64,000 bases of DNA from Microbacterium paludicola (GCF_015235415.1 NZ_JADGLL010000001.1:124001-188000); one strand, 5' to 3'. Positions 34,542 to 47,061 are shown, numbered from the stretch's first letter. Numbers and translations: made by a program. Notes: generated by a model not told the origin, from the letters alone.

Positions 34542-34572
34542 AGCGCCCCGGTTCACCGAGCCGGGGCGCTTT
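34542..34572 (+). terminator. Terminator of tRNA-Gly
   Basis: AGCGCCCCGG and CCGGGGCGCT form a 10-bp stem with a 9-base loop followed by TTTC, directly after the CCA end of tRNA-Gly. Confidence 0.8.
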
Positions 34573-34630
34573 CGCGTCACGGCCGGTCCTAGGCTCGGCG
34601 CATGCCCATCCCGGATCCCGGCCTCGACTC

Positions 34631-35452
34631 GTGCGGCGCGAACTCCTCGCGGCGTGGCTTCCCGGGGCGCGCGTGGATGCCGACATGTCATGGGGTGTGC
34701 TGGAGACGACGGTCCTGAGGGTGACGCACCGCGACCGTGTGGTCGTCGTGAAGGCGGGCGGGCCGGGCGACCACCACATCGCCCGGGAGATCCGCGCCCA
34801 TCGCGAATGGACGGCACCGCTCGTCGATCGCGGACGCGCGGCCCGACTGCTGCACGCCGACCTCGAGGCGAAGCTGCTCGTGACGGAGCACCTGCCCGGC
34901 GCGCTCGTGCAGGATGGCCCCGCCGTGTCGGATCCCGAGACGTATCGGCAGGCGGGTGAGCTGCTCGCGGCCCTGCACGGCCAGCTGGAGGTCGTCGACC
35001 CAGACTTCGAGGCCAGCGCGAACCGCAAGGTCCTCGCCTGGCTCGACAGGCCGCACCGGATCCCCGCGGACGACGCCGCGCGGCTGCGGCGGCTCATCCG
35101 GTCGTGGCCGGAAGCGGAGGTCGTGTGCGTTCCGACGCACGGGGACTGGCGGCCGCGGAACTGGGTGATCGACGAGGCCGGCACCGTGCGGGTCATCGAC
35201 TGGGGGCGCGCGGATCTCCGCCCGCCGCTCGAGGACTTCGAGCGGCTCGACTCGGGCGAGTTCGTGGGGCGCCCGGAGCGCGAGGAGGCGTTCATCCGCG
35301 GGTACGGCTCCGATCCGCGCCGCACGCCGGCCTGGTTCCGGCAGCGCACGCGGGCGGGCATCTCCGCCGCATGCTGGTCGTTCGCATTCGGGGTTCCGGA
35401 GCTCGAGCAGCGGGGCCTCAGGATGGTCGCCGAAGCGCTGGCGGAAGCGTGA
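34631..35452 (+). CDS. Aminoglycoside-phosphotransferase-like kinase; 5' end doubtful
   Basis: 273 aa from GTG at 34631. VPTHGDWRPRNWVIDEAG has the Brenner HxDxxxxN catalytic loop and VRVIDWGRADLRPP the DxG-like metal site, placing it in the APH/ChoK phosphotransferase fold; a Lys in VVVVKAGG is the ATP-site residue. No ribosome site precedes the GTG. TAGGCT at 34590-34595 with an ATG at 34602, six bases on, is in a different frame and would join this one after a single inserted base near 34629; a frameshift or sequencing error is possible. Confidence 0.72.
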   Translation: MRRELLAAWLPGARVDADMSWGVLETTVLRVTHRDRVVVVKAGGPGDHHIAREIRAHREWTAPLVDRGRAARLLHADLEAKLLVTEHLPGALVQDGPAVSDPETYRQAGELLAALHGQLEVVDPDFEASANRKVLAWLDRPHRIPADDAARLRRLIRSWPEAEVVCVPTHGDWRPRNWVIDEAGTVRVIDWGRADLRPPLEDFERLDSGEFVGRPEREEAFIRGYGSDPRRTPAWFRQRTRAGISAACWSFAFGVPELEQRGLRMVAEALAEA

Positions 35453-35517
35453 GAGGCCGATCCTGCTGCGTCGGCTAGACTTCACGGGGCCGTTTCGTGT
35501 CCCCCGTGGGGACTCCC

Positions 35518-35591
35518 CGGGGCGTAGCTCAGCTTGGTAGAGCGCCCGCTTTGGGAGCGGGAGGCCGCAGGTTCAAATCCTGTCGCCCCGA
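35518..35591 (+). tRNA. tRNA-Pro (TGG)
   Basis: Acceptor CGGGGCG/CGCCCCG, D arm GCTC-GAGC, anticodon stem CCCGC/GCGGG with loop TTTGGGA (anticodon TGG), T arm GCAGG-TTCAAAT-CCTGT, discriminator A. CCA is not encoded (CGA follows). TAGACT at 35476-35481 could be the -10 box. The trigger factor gene follows on the same strand with no terminator between. Confidence 0.94.
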
Positions 35592-35666
35592 CGATCGGCC
35601 CACACAGACCTACGATCCCGTCGCGCGGCCTGCGCGCGGGAGGAGTCACGAGGAGAACGAACCCCT

Positions 35667-37130
35667 ATGGTCACCAGCACCGTCGAGAAGCTCAGCCCGA
35701 CCCGGGTGAAGCTGCACATCACGGTCAGCCCCGAGGAGCTCAAGCCGAGCATCCAGCACGCCTACGAGCACATCGCTCAGGACGTGCAGGTCCCCGGCTT
35801 CCGCAAGGGCAAGGTGCCCGCTCCGATCATCGACCAGCGCGTCGGCCGCGGCGCCGTCATGGAGCACGCCGTCAACGAGGGCCTCGACGGCTTCTTCCGC
35901 GCCGCCGTCGCCGAGCACGACGTGAAGATGCTCGGCCGTCCCTCGGCCGACATCGTCGAGTGGCCGAACGAGAAGGACTTCTCGGGCGACCTGATCGTCG
36001 ACGTCGAGGTCGACGTCCGCCCCGAGTTCGAGATCCCGTCCTACGAGGACCTCACCATCACGGTCGACGCCGCCGAGGTCGACGAGTCGGCGCTCGACGA
36101 GGAGCTCGACCGTCTGCGCGCGCGCTTCGGCACGCTGATCCCTGTCGACCGCCCCGCGGCCAAGGGCGACTTCGTCGAGCTCGACCTCGTCGCCACGATC
36201 GACGGCGCCGAGATCGACCGCGCCGAGGGTGTGTCGTACGAGGTCGGCTCGGGCGAGCTGCTCCCCGGCATCGACGAGGCCATCGACTCGCTGACGGCGG
36301 GCGAGGACACCACCTTCCGCTCGACGCTCGTCGGCGGTGACCACGCCGGCGAGGAGGCAGAGGTCGCGGTGACGGTCAAGGCCGTCAAGGAGCGCGAGCT
36401 GCCCGAGGCGGACGACGACTTCGCCCAGATGGCGAGCGAGTTCGACACGATCGCCGAGCTGCGCGACAGCCTGCGCGAGCAGGTCGCCTCGCGCGGTGCC
36501 TTCTCGCAGGGCTCCGCCGCGCGCGACAAGCTCATCGAGACGCTGCTCGAGAAGGCCGACATCCCGGTGCCCGCGCAGCTCGTCGAGGACGAGGTGCACC
36601 AGCACCTCGAGCAGGAGAACCGGCTCGAGGACGACGTCCACCGCGCCGAGGTGACCGAGGCGAGCGAGAAGCAGTTCCGCACGCAGATGCTGCTCGACGC
36701 GATCGCCGAGAAGCTCGAGGTCCAGGTCTCGCAGGACGAGTTCACGCAGTACCTGATCCAGATGTCGGGTCAGTACGGCATGGCGCCGCAGCAGTTCATC
36801 GAGGCGCTGCAGCAGGGCAACCAGCTGCAGTCGGTGATCGGCGACGTCGCGCGCAACAAGGCGCTCGCGATCGTCCTCGGCAAGGTCGAGGTCGTCGACA
36901 GCAACGGCCAGGCGGTCGACCTGTCCGGCTTCGCCGCCACCGACGAGGTCGAGGCCGACGAGGTCGAGGCCGAGGCGCCGGTCGAGGAGCCCGCCGCCGA
37001 GGAGAAGCCGAAGCGCGCGACCAAGAAGAAGGCCGCCCCGGCCGAGGAGGCCGCCGCTGAGGAGGCCCCCGCCGAGGAGAAGCCGAAGCGCACCCGCAAG
37101 AAGAAGACCGAGGAGCCCGCGGCCGAGTAA
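35667..37130 (+). CDS. tig: Trigger factor, with long Lys/Glu/Ala-rich tail
   Basis: 487 aa, ATG at 35667 with GAGGAG in the leader. The N-terminal ribosome-binding domain has the signature GFRKGKVP (residues about 46-53). The PPIase (FKBP) domain lies at about 150-245 ([23 protein letters not shown]), and the helical C-terminal chaperone domain at about 250-420. Residues 430-487 are a low-complexity extension of repeated EEKPKR, KKK and AEEA motifs beyond the usual length. It receives nascent chains at the ribosome exit. Its neighbours are tRNA-Pro upstream and a terminator downstream. Confidence 0.96.
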   Translation: MVTSTVEKLSPTRVKLHITVSPEELKPSIQHAYEHIAQDVQVPGFRKGKVPAPIIDQRVGRGAVMEHAVNEGLDGFFRAAVAEHDVKMLGRPSADIVEWPNEKDFSGDLIVDVEVDVRPEFEIPSYEDLTITVDAAEVDESALDEELDRLRARFGTLIPVDRPAAKGDFVELDLVATIDGAEIDRAEGVSYEVGSGELLPGIDEAIDSLTAGEDTTFRSTLVGGDHAGEEAEVAVTVKAVKERELPEADDDFAQMASEFDTIAELRDSLREQVASRGAFSQGSAARDKLIETLLEKADIPVPAQLVEDEVHQHLEQENRLEDDVHRAEVTEASEKQFRTQMLLDAIAEKLEVQVSQDEFTQYLIQMSGQYGMAPQQFIEALQQGNQLQSVIGDVARNKALAIVLGKVEVVDSNGQAVDLSGFAATDEVEADEVEAEAPVEEPAAEEKPKRATKKKAAPAEEAAAEEAPAEEKPKRTRKKKTEEPAAE

Positions 37131-37146
37131 GCCGCAGCGCCCGCGA

Positions 37147-37187
37147 GGGGGGGGGGGGACGGATGCCGCGCGCATCCGTCCCCCTTT
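37147..37187 (+). terminator. Terminator of tig, with 12-G run in the stem
   Basis: GGGGGACGGATGC (37154-37166) pairs with GCATCCGTCCCCC (37172-37184), loop of five bases, followed by TTTC. The 5' arm is part of a run of 12 G (37147-37158), so stem length depends on that homopolymer. Confidence 0.82.
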
Positions 37188-37211
37188 CTCATCCACCCGG
37201 AAGGAACACCG

Positions 37212-37706
37212 ATGGCCTCCTCATTCGACGACTGGCAGGAGCGCATCGACGCGGTCTGGCAGGATGCCGCGCTGACCGACGACGACAGGATCGCGCGGAT
37301 CGACGCACTTGCCGCGGAGTTGGGGGAGGAGCAGCCGGTGGCGCTGTTCGAGCGCGCCGGTGCGCGTGACAGCGCGGGCCTCGAGACCGAGGCCGAGCCG
37401 CTCTACCGCCGCGCGATCGAGCTGGGTCTCGACGATCAGCGGCGCACGCGGGCGATCGTCCAGCTCGCCAGCACGATCCGGAACCTGGGGAAGACCGACG
37501 AGGCGCTCGAGCTGCTGCGGAGCGAGCACGAGCGGGAGGACGCGGCCGCCCTGCGCGACGAGGCCGCGGCGTTCTACGCCCTCGCGCTCGCTTCGGCCGG
37601 CGAGCCCGAGCGGGGTCTCTCGGTCGCCCTCACGGCGCTTGCGCCGCATCTGACGCGCTACACCCGCTCGGTCACCGGCTACGCCGCCGAGCTCGCGCGC
37701 GACTGA
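37212..37706 (+). CDS. Tetratricopeptide-repeat protein
   Basis: 164 aa after GGAAGGA near 37199. Helical pairs with TPR spacing: EEQPVALFERAGARDSAGLE, AEPLYRRAIELGLDDQRRT, ARAIVQLASTIRNLGKTDEAL and EAAAFYALALASAGEPERGL; the A-x-x-L-x-x-L-G-x-x-x-E-A-L rhythm is clear. Such proteins of about 160 residues follow tig in several actinobacteria and are called tetratricopeptide-repeat proteins; no partner is known. It converges on treZ 18 bases away. Confidence 0.78.
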   Translation: MASSFDDWQERIDAVWQDAALTDDDRIARIDALAAELGEEQPVALFERAGARDSAGLETEAEPLYRRAIELGLDDQRRTRAIVQLASTIRNLGKTDEALELLRSEHEREDAAALRDEAAAFYALALASAGEPERGLSVALTALAPHLTRYTRSVTGYAAELARD

Positions 37707-37724
37707 TCCAGCGACCCGCGCGGG

Positions 37725-39421
37725 TCACGGGCGGATGATCGCGCCCGAGCGGGGCGGGATGCCGTCGGCCTCCGCGCCCAGCGGCTTGGTCGCGAACAGG
37801 ACCTCGCGGGGTGGCGTGATCGCGAGCGGCAGGTCGGCGAGATTGACGACGATCTCGAGCGCGCCGCGGCGGATCCGGATCCACCGCGGATCCTCGCTCC
37901 ACTCGGCCGACAGGCGGTCGAAGCGCGGGTCGGTCAGGTCAGGCTCGCGGCGACGCAGCGCGATGAGCTCGCGGTGCATCCGCAGCAGGCGCGCGTGGCG
38001 TCCGGTCGACGGCTCCGACCAGTCGAGCTTCGACCGGCGGAACGTCTCGGGGTCCTGCGGATCGGGCACGACCGCCGGATCCCAGCCCATGCGCTCGAAC
38101 TCGGCGATGCGCCCCTTCGCCGTCGCCTCGCCGAGCTCCGGCTCGGGGTGGGCCGTGAAGAACTGCCACGGTGTGGAGGCGCCCCACTCCTCGCCCATGA
38201 ACAGCATCGGCGTGAAGGGGCCCGCGAGCGCGAGCAGCGCCGCGATCGCCAGGCCGTCGTCGTCGAGGGTCTGCGAGAGCCGGTCGCCCGTCGCGCGGTT
38301 GCCGATCTGATCGTGATCCTGCGCGTAGGCGACGAGGCGCCAGGTCAGCGTCTCGGGCGGGATCGGACGACCGTGCTCGCGTTCGCGGAACGACGACCAG
38401 GTGCCGTCGTGGAAGAATCCGCGGGTCGCCGCCTTGGCGAGCGCCTCGATCGGCTCGAAGTCGGCGTAGTAGCCCGAGGTCTCGCCGGTGAGGGCGACGT
38501 GCACCGCGTGGTGGTAGTCGTCGCTCCACTGGGCGTGGATCCCGTAGCCGCCGCCCTCGCGGGGAGTGATCAGCTTCGGCTCGTTCATGTCCGACTCCGC
38601 GATGAGCGTGAGCGGACGCCGCAGGTGCGCGCTCAGCGCGTCGACGCGTTCGGCCATCTCCTGCAGCAGGTGCGTGGAGGAGTCGTCGACAAGCGCGTGA
38701 ACGGCATCCAGGCGGAGCCCGTCCACGTGGAAGTCGCGCAGCCACATGAGGGCGTTGTCGAGGATGTACTCCCGCACCTCGTGCTCGGCGAGATCGAGAG
38801 ACGACCCCCAGGTGTTGGCGCTCGCGTCCTGCAGGTACGGGGCGAACAGCGGCAGGTAGTTGCCGCTGGGGCCGAGGTGGTTGTACACGACGTCCTGGAT
38901 GACGCCGAGGCCGGCGGCGTGGCACGCGTCGACGAACCGCTGGTACGCCTCCGGACCACCGTAGGTCTCGTCGACGGCGTACCAGAGCACGCCGTCGTAT
39001 CCCCAGTTCCAGGCGCCGTTGAACGAGTTCACGGGCAGGACCTCGACGAGGTCGATGCCGAGGTCGACGAGGTGCGGGAGACGCTCGATGGCGGCATCCA
39101 GCGTTCCGTCCGGGGTGAACGTGCCCACATGCATCTCGTAGATCACCGATCCGGCGAGCTGACGGCCGGTCCAACGCTGATCGGTCCAGTCGAAGCCGAG
39201 GTCGTGCACCTGGCTCAGCTCATGCACACCGTCGGGCTGGCGCAGCGACCGCGGATCCGGCACGGGTGTGTCGCGATCGTCGAGCAGGTAGCCGTACCGC
39301 TGCCCGGGACGACGGGGAACGTCGGCCCGCCACCATCCGCCCTCGCGCCTCATGTCGTGCGTCTGCCCGTCCACGACGAGGCGCACCGATGCGGGGCGCG
39401 GCGCCCAGACCTCGAAACCCA

Positions 39422-39422
<1 letters not shown>
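37725..39422 (-). CDS. treZ: Malto-oligosyltrehalose trehalohydrolase
   Basis: 565 aa from ATG at 39422, overlapping the treY stop by one base (TGATG). GH13: [13 protein letters not shown] carries the nucleophile Asp, [12 protein letters not shown] the acid Glu, and [14 protein letters not shown] the third Asp; the N-terminal domain ([17 protein letters not shown]) is the starch-binding-like fold of TreZ. It cuts the trehalose unit off maltooligosyl-trehalose made by TreY. With treY and glgX it forms the glycogen-to-trehalose (OtsAB-independent) route. It is the last gene of the operon. Confidence 0.95.
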
Positions 39423-41733
<2,311 letters not shown>

Positions 41734-41737
<4 letters not shown>

Positions 41738-43938
41738 CCGTCGGCCTCGACGTCCTGACCGCCGGCACCGCCCTGACCGCCCGCCAGCGCCTGCCGGACG
41801 GACGCCGCCGGCGACCACTCGGGCGCGGCCGCCTCCTCCTGCCACTCGCGCAGCACGAGGATCGACCGGGCCGGCACCGCGATGGTGCTTCCCGCCTCGT
41901 GAGGTGCGGGATCGCGCCCGTCCGAGGTGTTCAGCACGATGTCCCACGACGCCGCGAACTCGTCGGCGGGAAGGGTGAAGTCGACGGGCTCGCTGTGCGC
42001 GTTGAAGAACAGCAGGAAGTGCCGGTCGACGATCCGCTCGCCGCGCGGGCCGCGCTCCTGGATGCCCTGGCCGTTCAGGAACACCCCGAGCGTGCGCGCG
42101 TAGCTCGTCTGCCAGTCGCCCTCGTCCATGGGCGAGCCGTCGGGCGTCAGCCACACGATGTCGGGAAGCGGGTCTCCCTCGCCGCGGCGCACCGGCCGGC
42201 CGTCGAAGAAGCCCCACCGCCGGAAGGTCGGATGCTCGCGCCGCAGGCGCGACACGAGCGCCGTGAACTCGATCAGCGGCTCGTCGGCCTCGTCCCAGTG
42301 GATCCAGGTGAGCGGCGAGTCCTGGGCGTACCCGTTGTTGTTCCCCTGCTGCGTGCGACCGAGCTCGTCGCCGTGAAGCAGCATCGGCACTCCCTGCGAC
42401 AGCAGCAGCGTCGTCAGCAGGTTGCGCTGCTGCCGCGCGCGCAGCTCGAGGATCTCGGCATCGTCGGTCGGCCCCTCCACGCCGAGGTTGTACGAGCGGT
42501 TGTGCGACTCGCCGTCCCGCCCGTCCTCGCCGTTCGCCTCGTTGTGCTTCTCGTTGTACGACACGAGGTCGCGCATGGTGAAGCCGTCGTGCGCCGTGAC
42601 GAAGTTGATGGAGGCGATCGGGCGCCGCGCGCTTCCCTCGTACAGGTCGGCGGAGCCGGTGAAGCGCGAGGCGAACTCGCCGAGGGTCGAGGGCTCGCCC
42701 CGCCAGAAGTCGCGCACCGTGTCGCGGAACTTCCCGTTCCACTCGGTCCACTGCGGGGGGAAGTTGCCGACCTGGTAGCCGCCGGGACCGACATCCCACG
42801 GCTCGGCGATCAGCTTCACCTGCGACACCACCGGATCCTGCTGCACGAGGTCGAAGAAGCTCGACAGGCGATCGACCTCGTAGAACTCCCGCGCGAGCGT
42901 GGATGCGAGGTCGAAGCGGAAGCCGTCGACGTGCATGTCGGTCACCCAGTACCGCAGCGAGTCCATGATCAGCTGCAGCGAGTGCGGGTTGCGGACGTTG
43001 AGTGTGTTGCCCGTGCCCGTGTAGTCCATGTAGTACTGCGGGTCGTCCTCGACGAGCCGGTAGTAGGCGGCGTTGTCGATTCCCTTGAACGACAGCGTCG
43101 GGCCGAGGTGGTTGCCCTCCGCCGTGTGGTTGTAGACGACGTCCAGGATGACCTCGATGCCCGCGGCGTGGAGCGCCCGCACCATCGCCTTGAACTCCTG
43201 CACCTGCTCGCCGCGGTCGCCGCTGGAGGAGTACTCGTTGTGCGGCGCGAGGAAGCCGAGCGTGTTGTAGCCCCAGTAGTTGCGCAGCCCCTTCTCCAGC
43301 AGGACGGAGTCGTGGATGAACTGGTGCACGGGCATCAGCTCGATCGCCGTCACGCCCAGCCGCTTCAGGTGGGCGACGACGGCGGGATGGGCGACGCCGG
43401 CGTACGTGCCGCGCTGCTCCTCGGGGATCTCGGGATGCAGCTCGGTGAGGCCCTTCACGTGCGTCTCGTAGATCAGCGTCTGGCCGTAGGGGGTGCCGGG
43501 GCGCCGGTCGCCGCGCCAGTCGAAGTACGGGTTGATCACCACGGACCGGATGGTGTGCGCGGCCGAGTCGTCCTCGTTGCGCACGTCGGGGTCGTCGAAG
43601 TGGTGGTCGAACAGCGACGGATCCCAGTCGATGCTTCCCGCCAGCGCCTTGGCATACGGGTCGACGAGGAGCTTGCTGGGGTCGCAGCGATGGCCGGCGG
43701 CGGGATCGAACGGCCCGTGGACCCGGTAGCCGTACTCCTGACCGGGGCCGACCCCGGGAAGGTAGGCGTGCCACACGTTCGCGTCGACCTCGATGATGCC
43801 GACGCGCGTCTCGGTGCCGTCGTCGTCGAAGAGGCAGAGCTCGACCTTGTCGGCGACCTCGCTGAAGAGCGCGAAGTTCGTGCCGTCGCCGTCGTATGTC
43901 GCACCCAGCGGGTAGGGCCGTCCTGGCCACGTCTCCAT
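41734..43938 (-). CDS. glgX: Glycogen debranching enzyme GlgX (isoamylase-type)
   Basis: 734 aa from ATG at 43938. CBM48 N-terminus ([20 protein letters not shown]) and GH13 catalytic residues in [15 protein letters not shown] (Asp), [16 protein letters not shown] (Glu) and [18 protein letters not shown] (Asp). The motifs and length are those of actinobacterial GlgX/TreX. It removes side chains from glycogen, giving the linear malto-oligosaccharides used by the coupled TreY and TreZ downstream. TAGCGT about 40 bases upstream of the ATG may be the operon -10 box. A long open frame on the opposite strand here has no credible content. Confidence 0.96.
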
Positions 43939-44091
43939 GTGATCCTGCCGTTCCTGTGAGGGGAGCCGGGACAGCTCTCACGGCGACGCTAACGCGGAGA
44001 CCGGGCCCTGCGGAAGGGCTTGCGAATCGAGCCACCGGGCCGTTAGAGGAGGGTCTTCGCGGCCGCCGGCGGAGGGGGCGCCGACACCGAC

Positions 44092-44108
44092 GTATGCCCA
44101 CGGCGAAC
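44092..44108 (+). promoter_or_regulatory. Possible ClgR-type box upstream of clpP1
   Basis: GTATGCCCACGGCGAAC is an imperfect palindrome (11 of 17 positions) with a GGCGAAC half-site resembling actinobacterial ClgR operators. TAGGGT at 44136-44141, 28 bases downstream, is a plausible -10 box for clpP1. Confidence 0.35.
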
Positions 44109-44171
44109 ACGCGCGAGGCCCGGATAACCCGCGGGTAGGGTCATATCGACGCACCACTGAATGGAGTGAGA

Positions 44172-44765
44172 ATGCCCGAACCGCTGATGGCACAGAGTGC
44201 CTTCGACCGCCTGCTGAAGGACCGCATCATCTGGCTTGGCTCGGAGGTGCGCGACGACAACGCGAACGAGATCTGCGCGAAGATCCTGCTTCTCGCGGCA
44301 GAGGACTCCGAGAAGGACATCTACCTCTACATCAACTCGCCCGGCGGATCGATCACGGCCGGCATGGCGATCTACGACACCATGCAGTTCGTGCCCAACG
44401 ACATCGTCACCGTCGGCATCGGCATGGCGGCCTCGATGGGCCAGCTCCTGCTGACCAGCGGCACCAAGGGCAAGCGCTACATCACGCCGAACGCGCGCGT
44501 GCTGCTCCACCAGCCCCACGGCGGCTTCGGCGGCACCGCGAGCGACATCCAGACGCAGGCGCAGCTCATCCTCGACATGAAGCGCCGTCTTGCCGAGATC
44601 ACCGCTGCCCAGACCGGCAAGTCGGTCGAGCAGATCAACGAGGACGGCGACCGTGACCGCTGGTTCTCGGCCGAGGAGGCCCTCGCGTACGGCTTCGTCG
44701 ACCACATCCGCGAGCACGCGGCCGACGTCACCGGCGGCGGCGGCACCGACCGCGCGGCGAACTGA
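44172..44765 (+). CDS. clpP1: ClpP1, ATP-dependent Clp protease proteolytic subunit
   Basis: 197 aa from ATG at 44172 (GGAG five bases upstream; a GTG six bases earlier is also in frame). Catalytic Ser in [11 protein letters not shown] near residue 89, His in VLLHQPHGG near 114 and Asp in the [12 protein letters not shown] region make the triad. [11 protein letters not shown] is the usual ClpP handle loop. ClpP1 and ClpP2 form one heteromeric tetradecamer in actinobacteria, fed by ClpX or ClpC. The clpP2 gene follows 31 bases later. Confidence 0.95.
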   Translation: MPEPLMAQSAFDRLLKDRIIWLGSEVRDDNANEICAKILLLAAEDSEKDIYLYINSPGGSITAGMAIYDTMQFVPNDIVTVGIGMAASMGQLLLTSGTKGKRYITPNARVLLHQPHGGFGGTASDIQTQAQLILDMKRRLAEITAAQTGKSVEQINEDGDRDRWFSAEEALAYGFVDHIREHAADVTGGGGTDRAAN

Positions 44766-44796
44766 GCCCGGGTACACAGAGAAGGACGTATCGAAG

Positions 44797-45462
44797 ATGC
44801 ACACCCCCTACACCGGCCAGACGTCGCCCCAGGGCCTGCAGATGCCGGGCAGCCGCTACATCCTGCCCCAGTTCGAGGAGCGCACGGCCTACGGCTACAA
44901 GCGCCAGGACCCGTACAACAAGCTGTTCGAAGATCGCGTGATCTTCCTCGGCGTGCAGGTCGACGACGCGTCCGCAGACGACGTCATGGCGCAGCTGCTT
45001 GTGCTCGAGAGCCAGGACCCCGATCGCGACATCATCATGTACATCAACTCGCCCGGTGGCTCGTTCACGGCCATGACGGCGATCTACGACACGATGCAGT
45101 ACATCTCGCCCCAGATCCAGACGGTCGTGCTCGGCCAGGCGGCCTCGGCCGCCGCGGTCCTGCTCGCCGCCGGAGCCCCGGGCAAGCGTCTGGCGCTGCC
45201 CAACGCGCGCGTGCTGATCCACCAGCCCGCCGTCGGCGAGGCCGGTCACGGTCAGGCGTCGGACATCGAGATCCAGGCGGCCGAGATCCTGCGCATGCGC
45301 ACCTGGCTCGAGGAGACGCTCGCGAAGCACTCGAACAAGACGGTCGAGCAGGTCAACAAGGACATCGACCGCGACAAGATCCTGAGCGGCGCGGAGGCGG
45401 TCGAGTACGGCCTCGTCGACCAGGTCCTGACGACGCGCAAGCGCCAGCCGGCCATCAAGTAA
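44797..45462 (+). CDS. clpP2: ClpP2, ATP-dependent Clp protease proteolytic subunit
   Basis: 221 aa from ATG at 44797 (GAAGGAC in the leader). The N-terminal extension (MPGSRYILPQFEERTAYG) is longer than in ClpP1 and typical of actinobacterial ClpP2, where it carries the axial loop and propeptide. Catalytic Ser in GQAASAAAVLLAAG, His in VLIHQPA and Asp in NKDIDRDKILSG are present. It is cotranscribed with clpP1; the unit ends with a strong hairpin. A propeptide cleavage site cannot be placed from sequence. Confidence 0.95.
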   Translation: MHTPYTGQTSPQGLQMPGSRYILPQFEERTAYGYKRQDPYNKLFEDRVIFLGVQVDDASADDVMAQLLVLESQDPDRDIIMYINSPGGSFTAMTAIYDTMQYISPQIQTVVLGQAASAAAVLLAAGAPGKRLALPNARVLIHQPAVGEAGHGQASDIEIQAAEILRMRTWLEETLAKHSNKTVEQVNKDIDRDKILSGAEAVEYGLVDQVLTTRKRQPAIK

Positions 45463-45474
45463 CCACGGCTCGAA

Positions 45475-45506
45475 ACGCCCCGGAACCGCGTGCGGTTCCG
45501 GGGCGT
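45475..45506 (+). terminator. Terminator after clpP2
   Basis: ACGCCCCGGAACCG and CGGTTCCGGGGCGT form a perfect 14-bp stem with a CGTG loop, 12 bases after the clpP2 stop. Confidence 0.85.
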
Positions 45507-45585
45507 CGGCGTTTCCTCGCGGTAATGTCCTCGACATCCCGGCCCGGCACCATGGGCCGCAATGGAGCGGACGAGAGGCGGGGCA

Positions 45586-47061
45586 ATGACCTGCGTTCAG
45601 ACCGAGGGCGGACACCGCGAGGGCGGATTCGTGAAGGCGATGGGCTCCGTGGACGCCCTGTTCGTGGGGTTCGGGGCGATGATCGGCTTCGGCTGGATCA
45701 CCCTGACGAGCGGATGGCTCACCACCGCGGGAACCTGGGGCGCGATGCTCGCGTTCGTCGTCGGCGGCGCCATCATGGTGCTCGTCGGCCTCGTCTACTC
45801 CGAGCTCGTGTCGGCGATGCCGCGAGCGGGCGGCGAGCACAACTACCTGATGCGCGGCATGGGGCCGCGCTGGTCCCTGGTGGGATCCTGGGCGATCACC
45901 GGCGGCTACATCACCGTCATCCTGTTCGAGGCGGTGGCGACCCCGCGCACGTTCGACTACCTGTTCCCCGGGCTCGCCTCGCTCATGCCGATGTACACGA
46001 TCGCCGGCTTCGAGGTCGGGCTGCCGTGGGCGCTCGTCGGCGTCGTCGCGGCGATCGCCGTCACGTGGATCAACATCCGCGGCGTCAAGATCACGTCGCT
46101 CGTGCAGACCTTCGTGGTGTCGTTCCTGCTGCTCGTCGCGGCGCTGCTGGTCTTCGGCGGGTTCGCGGGCGGCGACATCGCCAACACCGAGCCGGCCTTC
46201 GTGGGCGGCGTCGCGGGATTCGCGATCGTGCTGGGCGCGGTGCCGTTCCTGTTCGTCGGCTTCGACGTCATCCCGCAGGCGGCCGAGGAGATCGACCTGC
46301 CGCCGCGCAGGATCGGGCGGATCCTGATCCTGTCGGTCGCGATGGCCGTCGCGTTCTACCTGATCGTCATCTTCGTGACCTCGCTCGCCATGCCCGCGAG
46401 CGAACTCGCGGCGTTCGACCTCGTCACCGCCGACGCGCTGGCGATCATGCTGGGCGCCGACTTCTGGGGCCGCGTCGTGATCGCGGGCGGGCTCGCGGGC
46501 ATCCTGACGTCGTGGATCGGATTCCTGCTGGGTGCGTCGCGGCTGCTCTGGGCGATGTCGATGTCCGGGATGATCCCCGCGTGGTTCGGCCGGATCCATC
46601 CGCGCTACCGCACGCCGTCGAACGCCATCCTCTTCATCGGCGCCCTGTCGGTGATCGCGCCGTTCGGCGGCACGGCCATGCTGGGCTGGGCGGTGGACGG
46701 CGGCTCGCCGATGATCGTGCTCGCCTACGCGCTCGTGGCGCTGTCGTTCTGCCTGCTGCGGATCAAGGACCCCGGGATGGAGCGGCCCTTCCGCGTCGGT
46801 CGGGGCCGCACGACCGGCATGGTCGTGGGCGTCGCGGCGAGCGTGCTGTGCGTGCTTCTCTTCCTGCTCTACATCCCGGGGCTCACGCCCATCAGCATCA
46901 CTCTCGCCTGGCAGTCGTACCTGATCTTCGGGGTCTGGATGCTGGTCGGCGTCGCGTTCGCCTTCCGGCTGCCGGGTGGCATCAAGGCGGGACCGGACAC
47001 CGAGGCGATCCTGCTCGCGGAGATCGCGGCGAGGCGCGGGCGGACCTCGTCGGGGACATGA
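45586..47061 (+). CDS. APC-superfamily amino-acid permease
   Basis: 491 aa from ATG at 45586 (GAGG seven bases upstream); an in-frame ATG at 45562 would add eight residues. About 12 hydrophobic segments span the protein, starting with SVDALFVGFGAMIGFGWITL, the unwound TM1 G-A-M-I-G motif of APC transporters. MPRAGGEHNYLMRG is the conserved loop after TM2. Substrate is likely an amino acid or polyamine but cannot be fixed. Lying between clpP2 and clpX, it breaks up the usual clpP-clpX adjacency. Confidence 0.88.
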   Translation: MTCVQTEGGHREGGFVKAMGSVDALFVGFGAMIGFGWITLTSGWLTTAGTWGAMLAFVVGGAIMVLVGLVYSELVSAMPRAGGEHNYLMRGMGPRWSLVGSWAITGGYITVILFEAVATPRTFDYLFPGLASLMPMYTIAGFEVGLPWALVGVVAAIAVTWINIRGVKITSLVQTFVVSFLLLVAALLVFGGFAGGDIANTEPAFVGGVAGFAIVLGAVPFLFVGFDVIPQAAEEIDLPPRRIGRILILSVAMAVAFYLIVIFVTSLAMPASELAAFDLVTADALAIMLGADFWGRVVIAGGLAGILTSWIGFLLGASRLLWAMSMSGMIPAWFGRIHPRYRTPSNAILFIGALSVIAPFGGTAMLGWAVDGGSPMIVLAYALVALSFCLLRIKDPGMERPFRVGRGRTTGMVVGVAASVLCVLLFLLYIPGLTPISITLAWQSYLIFGVWMLVGVAFAFRLPGGIKAGPDTEAILLAEIAARRGRTSSGT

